Assembly (NCBI RefSeq): GCF_963931295.1
Contig: NZ_OZ007001.1
Coordinates: 1-64,000 of the forward strand
DNA from: an uncultured Mailhella sp.
Lineage (GTDB): Bacteria; Desulfobacterota; Desulfovibrionia; Desulfovibrionales; Desulfovibrionaceae
Direction: 5' to 3'
Length of the DNA stretch: 64,000 nt
Positions 60,036 to 64,000 of this stretch are shown here, in pieces. Positions within the stretch are counted from its first letter, which is position 1; each line of letters begins with the position of its first letter. A model generated the notes under the pieces. That model worked only from the letters and a program-made list of their open reading frames with translations. It made no database searches and was not told the origin of the DNA. The position numbers and the translations under genes are program-made.

Positions 60036-60791
60036 CTAGGCATTGATGATCTGATTGAAGCTATCAGCCTTCAAAGAAGCTCCTCCTACCAGCACACCGT
60101 CCACATTGTCAAGGGCAAGGATGCTGCCGGCGTTGGCAGGCTTCACGCTGCCGCCGTACAGAAGGGGCGTTTTATCGGCCTTGTCGCCGAGGATTTCCTT
60201 CATGAGCTCGCGGCAGATGGCATGCGTATGCACGATGTCGTCGGTGGTGGCCGTCTTGCCGGTGCCGATGGCCCACACGGGTTCGTAGGCAATGGCCAGA
60301 GACTCCACGGGCGTGTCGGCGGGCACGTTCTTCAGACCGAGCTTGAGCTGACGTTCCAGCACGTTGCGGAGCAGTCCGGCTTCGCGCTCTTCCAGCGTTT
60401 CGCCGATGCAGAGCATCACGCGCAGGCCGTTCGCCAGAGCGAAAGCGGTCTTTTCGCCCACGAATTCATCGCTTTCGCCGAGCACATGACGGCGTTCGGA
60501 ATGACCGGTCAGCACCCAGGCCGCGCCGCAGGCCTTGATCATGGCGGGAGAAATTTCGCCCGTGAACGCACCTTCCGCAGCAGGATACATGTTTTCAGCG
60601 CCGGTCATGCCGCCCTTGATGGCTTTCATGGCGTCGGAAGCCTTTTCCAGAGCCGTGAACGGCACAAAAATCACGATTTCGCGGCCCTCGGGAGCCTGAC
60701 CGTTGAGCAGTCCGGCCAGCTCGTTCAGCGTCGCAACCGCTTCGGCTCCGGTTTTGTACATCTTCCAGTTGGCGGCCATCAGCTTCTTCAT
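60036..60791 (-). CDS. tpiA: Triosephosphate isomerase
   Basis: 251 residues. Substrate Lys in MAANWKMYK, catalytic His in LTGHSERRH, catalytic Glu in AYEPVWAIGTGKTA, phosphate loop LYGGSVKPAN. Interconverts DHAP and glyceraldehyde-3-phosphate, linking GlpABC product to glycolysis. Operon with secG. Confidence 0.97.
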   Translation of the reverse strand: MKKLMAANWKMYKTGAEAVATLNELAGLLNGQAPEGREIVIFVPFTALEKASDAMKAIKGGMTGAENMYPAAEGAFTGEISPAMIKACGAAWVLTGHSERRHVLGESDEFVGEKTAFALANGLRVMLCIGETLEEREAGLLRNVLERQLKLGLKNVPADTPVESLAIAYEPVWAIGTGKTATTDDIVHTHAICRELMKEILGDKADKTPLLYGGSVKPANAGSILALDNVDGVLVGGASLKADSFNQIINA

Positions 60792-60868
60792 AGGAACATC
60801 CTCTCTAATCTAAAATGAATGGGGAGAAAGTACACCTCTCCTCCAAAAATACAAGTCCCGCGCGGGCC

Positions 60869-61795
60869 TCACTGCGGCGGAAGCGCTGAGACTGATGCAG
60901 GACAATGGGAACGCACGGCCCGTATTTCCCGGGCAAGCCCCGTCTCGTCGTCCACGTCGAGGAACGCGCCGTTCAGGGAAACGGGCCCCTTCGCCGGTTT
61001 GAACGGATGCGGCATGCGCGTGAAAAAACGTTGAAACACGGGTTCAAAATCCATGCCGAGCGACGACTGCTCCACCCCGCACATGCCGACGTCGCTCATG
61101 TACGCCGTGCCGTGCGGCAGAATCTGCGCGTCCGCCGTCTGCACGTGGGTGTGCGTGCCGAGCACGGCGCTCACCTTGCCGTCGAGAGCCCAGCCCATGG
61201 TCTTCTTCTCGCCCGTGGTCTCGGCATGAAAGTCCACCAGACGCACCATGATGCCGTCAAGCTCGTGCCGGATCTCCCCAGCGCAGGCAGAGAGCGCAGG
61301 CCCGGAAGGCAACGTACCATGTTCCGTCAGATTCTGCAAAGCCGCAATCCGCCCCTCCCACGACGCGCCGAGCGCCGGCGCGCCTTCGAGCCAGCCGAGC
61401 GCCGCCCGGAACGGACAGGGCAAAGGGTCCATGAACACCGTGCCCAGAAGATTGAAGACGGCGAGTTTCCGCCCGTCGGGAAGCGTGTGAATCGCGCAGC
61501 CTCTTCCCGGAGCGCCCTCAGGATAATTGGCCGGACGAACAAGCCGCCTGTCCTTTTCAAGCCGCGAAAAAATCTCCCTGTGCCTCCACACGTGATTGCC
61601 GGACGTCACCACCTGCACGCCCGCGGCAAAAAGCTCATCCAACGTCTCCGAGGTCATGCCTATGCCTCCGGCAATGTTCTCGCCGTTGGCAATCACCACC
61701 TCCGGAGACCATTCCTCGCGCAGCTCCGGCAGAAACTGCTTTACCGCCAGCCTGCCCGCCTTGCCCACTACGTCGCCGAGAAAAAGGATACGCAT
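60869..61795 (-). CDS. ymdB: YmdB-family metallophosphoesterase
   Basis: 308 residues from ATG 61795, which overlaps the HD gene stop. ILFLGDVVGKAGR, VIANGENIAGGIG, VVTSGNHVW, VDFHAETTGEKKTMGWALDG and GTHTHVQTAD, MSDVGMCG define the family. Characterised members are 2',3'-cyclic nucleotide phosphodiesterases. The C-terminal 30 residues extend beyond the usual end. Confidence 0.9.
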   Translation of the reverse strand: MRILFLGDVVGKAGRLAVKQFLPELREEWSPEVVIANGENIAGGIGMTSETLDELFAAGVQVVTSGNHVWRHREIFSRLEKDRRLVRPANYPEGAPGRGCAIHTLPDGRKLAVFNLLGTVFMDPLPCPFRAALGWLEGAPALGASWEGRIAALQNLTEHGTLPSGPALSACAGEIRHELDGIMVRLVDFHAETTGEKKTMGWALDGKVSAVLGTHTHVQTADAQILPHGTAYMSDVGMCGVEQSSLGMDFEPVFQRFFTRMPHPFKPAKGPVSLNGAFLDVDDETGLAREIRAVRSHCPASVSALPPQ

Positions 61796-62613
61796 CAGCG
61801 CGCCGCTCCGCGTCCGTTTCGGCAATCTTCAAGCAGCACATGAAGTTTTTCCCTGGCCGGACGCAGCCCGGGAGCGTCGGGAAGGCCGGCAAGCACTTCG
61901 TCCATGAGTCCGCTCTCCGCAAGCGCCTTTCGCGTGGAGGCAAAGCGCAGTTCCAGCATCCAGGTGCCGAGCAGCAGACGAAAGTCGTTGACGAAGCGCA
62001 GATCCCCATACCGGGCCACCCGGCCCGCCGTCACGTCTTCCGCCACCTTGGGCGTCCACGATCCGGGATCGTCCGCCACGTGAAGAAGCACGGCGTCCCG
62101 TTCCGGGAGCGCGTTGCCGAGGTAGCTCACCATGACGCGGAAAATGTCCAGCTTGTCGCTGTCGCGCACAATGTCGGTGACGAAACGCGCCGCCGGATCC
62201 AGCATGGGAGACAGGGCGTAACGATTGTGCAGCAGCACGGCGCACTGCGCAAGCCCCCGCACTCTGGCGGATTCCTCACGCAGGAAACGCCCGTCGCGCA
62301 TGGTCTGAAAGCTCAGCACGGCATGATTGACGGACTTTGCATCCAGAAACGTGCGGTAACGGCGAAACTGCGGGAAGCGCCCGCAGTCGTGGTAGAGCGC
62401 CGCCAGCACAGCCGCGCGACAGGCTCCGGCGTCTTCGCTCCACTGCCGTTCCACTTCATCTTCGGGCAGGGAGTCAACAATGCGCTCGGCGTGCTCCACA
62501 ACGCGAAACGTGTGCTCCACCTTCAAACGCAGCGGGGCCGCGTCGGGCACGTCTCGAAAGCCTTCCACATAGTCAAGAAAACGCTTCCGGTATGCGGAAA
62601 GCTCAATCTCCAT
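61795..62613 (-). CDS. HD-domain phosphohydrolase
   Basis: 272 residues. HD motif pieces: EHTFRVVEHAERIV, ALYHDCGRFPQF (HD), VLLHNRY, and IVRDSDKLDIFRVM. Substrate unknown; such proteins often cleave nucleotides. It shares an operon with ymdB, overlapping it by 1 base. Confidence 0.85.
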   Translation of the reverse strand: MEIELSAYRKRFLDYVEGFRDVPDAAPLRLKVEHTFRVVEHAERIVDSLPEDEVERQWSEDAGACRAAVLAALYHDCGRFPQFRRYRTFLDAKSVNHAVLSFQTMRDGRFLREESARVRGLAQCAVLLHNRYALSPMLDPAARFVTDIVRDSDKLDIFRVMVSYLGNALPERDAVLLHVADDPGSWTPKVAEDVTAGRVARYGDLRFVNDFRLLLGTWMLELRFASTRKALAESGLMDEVLAGLPDAPGLRPAREKLHVLLEDCRNGRGAAR

Positions 62614-62833
62614 CTTGTTCTCCCCTCTTCTGCCATTCCTTCAGGCGGCGTTCCCGCTCCTCGGCTTCCTTCAGGCGTATGCGCTTGTTGCTTTCATCCC
62701 ATTTCGGATCGCGAAAAAAGCCTCGCGGTCCGTACAGCGACCGCAGCAGAATAATCACCGCGGCGGAAACAAGCACCATGATGAACACGCCGCCGAACGT
62801 GCCGGTAAACAGTTCTTCAAGAATTTCGGACAA
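62603..62833 (-). CDS. Small single-helix membrane protein
   Basis: 76 residues from a TTG at 62833, chosen because AAGGAG lies upstream. Hydrophobic segment GGVFIMVLVSAAVIILL, then a charged helical tail (NKRIRLKEAEERERRLKEWQ). The 3' end overlaps the HD gene by 11 bases. No family recognised. Confidence 0.55.
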   Translation of the reverse strand: MSEILEELFTGTFGGVFIMVLVSAAVIILLRSLYGPRGFFRDPKWDESNKRIRLKEAEERERRLKEWQKRGEQDGD

Positions 62834-63506
62834 GAAACGCTCCTTCGCAAAATTTTTCCGATAGTACCCTCTGGCAGGCCCGGGCGCAAGAGCGCGGAAC
62901 CTCACGCCTCCGACCTGCGCGGGGCAGGCCCGCGTCAGACCGACAAGGAGCAAAAATCCGAAAGTCCGTGACTCGGCGCTGCGCTCCGGCGTCAGCCCTT
63001 CCCGCCGCGCAAAGACCAGCGCCGAAGTCCCCCCGCCGCTTCCGCCTGAGGGTGAGCAACGCGCGCAAGGCATTTTTTCAGATGACGGCCTCAGTACTGG
63101 AAGACGGCGGGAGCGCCGACGCACTCTGCTGCGGCATCTCCGGCGGTCATGCTTCCCAAAAGGAAAACAGACTATCGGCATGATCAGGGACGAGCGCCGA
63201 AGCCGTTCCCGTCCACGACCCGCGGCGGCATCCCTTTTCCCAGACTTTCGGAAAGCCCTCCCCCGCCATTGACGCCTTACCGTTTAGACGGTAACGGTAT
63301 CGTCATCATCCGCTCACGCTTCTTTCGGAACCGCGCCGCGCTTGGATGCGCTTCGACCATCCCGCGCCGCACAACCCGGCTGGCGTTTTCCGCCTCCTCT
63401 TTTCGCGCAGATTCCGAAGAAGCCCTCATCCGCATTTCGGAACATGGCGGATCCCTTGCTTTTTCAAGCAGACGAACATCAACCCCCTGTGTGTGGAGTC
63501 AGCCTG
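62834..63506. other. Gene-free stretch upstream of dnaE
   Basis: No supported gene. It contains a short perfect inverted repeat at 63277-63294 (listed separately). Forward and reverse frames here have no family likeness and no ribosome sites. Confidence 0.5.
63277..63294. promoter_or_regulatory. Palindrome upstream of dnaE
   Basis: TTACCGT-TTAG-ACGGTAA, 7 bases perfect, about 215 bases before dnaE, followed by ACGGTATCG. Possible operator or hairpin. Confidence 0.35.
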
Positions 63507-64000
63507 ATGGCCTTCGTTCACTTACATTGCCATACCGAATTCAGCCTCCTCGACGGCGCCATCCGGGTCGCCGATCTGGCGCAGAAGGCCAAGGCGCTCG
63601 GCATGCCCGCGGCCGCCATTACCGATCACGGCAACCTTTTCGGCACCGCCTATTTTTATTCCGCCTGCAAGGACGTGGGCATTCCGCCCATCATCGGCTG
63701 CGAAGTCTATGTCACCCGCGATCACACCGACAAGACATCCGACTTCGCCAGAGTGCGGCATCACCTCATTCTTCTGGCGCAGAATCCCGTCGGCTACCGC
63801 AACCTCATGCATCTGGTGAGCCGCAGCTGGCTCGACGGCTTTCACTACAAGCCGCGCATCGACAAAAAAATGCTTCACGGCTGCACCGACGGCCTGGTGG
63901 CGCTTTCGGCCTGTGTGGCCGGCGAGCTGCCCCGCACACTTCTCGGGCAGAACAAGCTCATCACGGGCGGCGGCACCTTCGACGACGCCATTGCCATAGC
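63507..64000 (+). CDS. dnaE: DNA polymerase III alpha subunit, 3' partial
   Basis: The first 164 residues are visible from ATG 63507 (GGAG upstream). The PHP domain start FVHLHCHTEFSLLDGAIRVA, MPAAAITDHGNLFGTAYFY, PPIIGCEVYVTRDH and VALSACVAGELPR are diagnostic of DnaE. The gene continues past the window. It is not closed by a stop here. Confidence 0.95.
   Translation, partial: MAFVHLHCHTEFSLLDGAIRVADLAQKAKALGMPAAAITDHGNLFGTAYFYSACKDVGIPPIIGCEVYVTRDHTDKTSDFARVRHHLILLAQNPVGYRNLMHLVSRSWLDGFHYKPRIDKKMLHGCTDGLVALSACVAGELPRTLLGQNKLITGGGTFDDAIAI

Overview
The window comes from a Gram-negative, anaerobic delta-type sulfate/sulfite-respiring bacterium of the Desulfovibrionaceae (Desulfovibrio/Bilophila/Mailhella-like). 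This is inferred from gene content, not from a database search. The main pointers are a periplasmic [FeFe] hydrogenase of the HydAB type, a TunR-type tungstate/molybdate regulator next to FmdE-MoeA and MobA proteins, an anaerobic glycerol-3-phosphate dehydrogenase (GlpABC), a Tat-exported molybdopterin oxidoreductase operon, and a selenium cluster whose SelD itself uses selenocysteine.

Layout. 1-9.7 kb is the end of a Mu/P2-like myophage prophage: baseplate J, DUF2313 protein, tail fibre, a shufflon-like invertible fibre locus with its own tyrosine recombinase, a carbohydrate-binding tail protein, a DedA gene, a repressor/Cro/CII-like switch, and an integrase. 9.7-16.2 kb holds housekeeping genes (GAF protein, SuhB, NUDIX, RimI-like, flavin protein, two Hsp20, PHP phosphatase, HAD phosphatase). 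16.4-20.5 kb is glpABC. 20.56-22.53 kb is a gene-poor decayed tract with fragments resembling genes at 12.6-14.2 kb. 22.6-27.1 kb holds hydAB and metNIQ, followed by a YbaK protein and a NifA-like activator. 29.5-31.2 kb is a CRISPR array of 27 repeats with no cas gene in the window.

31.8-38.9 kb holds a three-subunit molybdopterin oxidoreductase operon, a candidate new selenoprotein interrupted by an in-frame TGA, a ComEA-like secreted protein and tunR. 39.1-45.6 kb links molybdenum and selenium metabolism (FmdE-MoeA fusion, mobA; selD, a kinase-like protein, DUF3343, a TusA-like protein and YedE). 46.3-53.6 kb holds AzlCD, an esterase, a Spy/ZraP-like protein, a nitroreductase and a FecBCD-type transporter ending in a second FmdE protein. 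53.8-64 kb holds MutT, MATE, an isolated 5S rRNA, an OpgB-like transferase, two identical tRNA-Lys genes, a ThrE pair, secG, tpiA, ymdB, an HD protein and the start of dnaE.

The strongest observations are: (1) two two-faced cassettes carrying four alternative tail-fibre C-termini, all joinable in frame at a shared TTGCGG core; (2) two genes with in-frame TGA codons, one a recognisable Sec-containing SelD and the other an unrecognised periplasmic protein with a U-x-x-C motif; (3) the orphan CRISPR array with a duplicated spacer and a strictly pyrimidine repeat/spacer junction.
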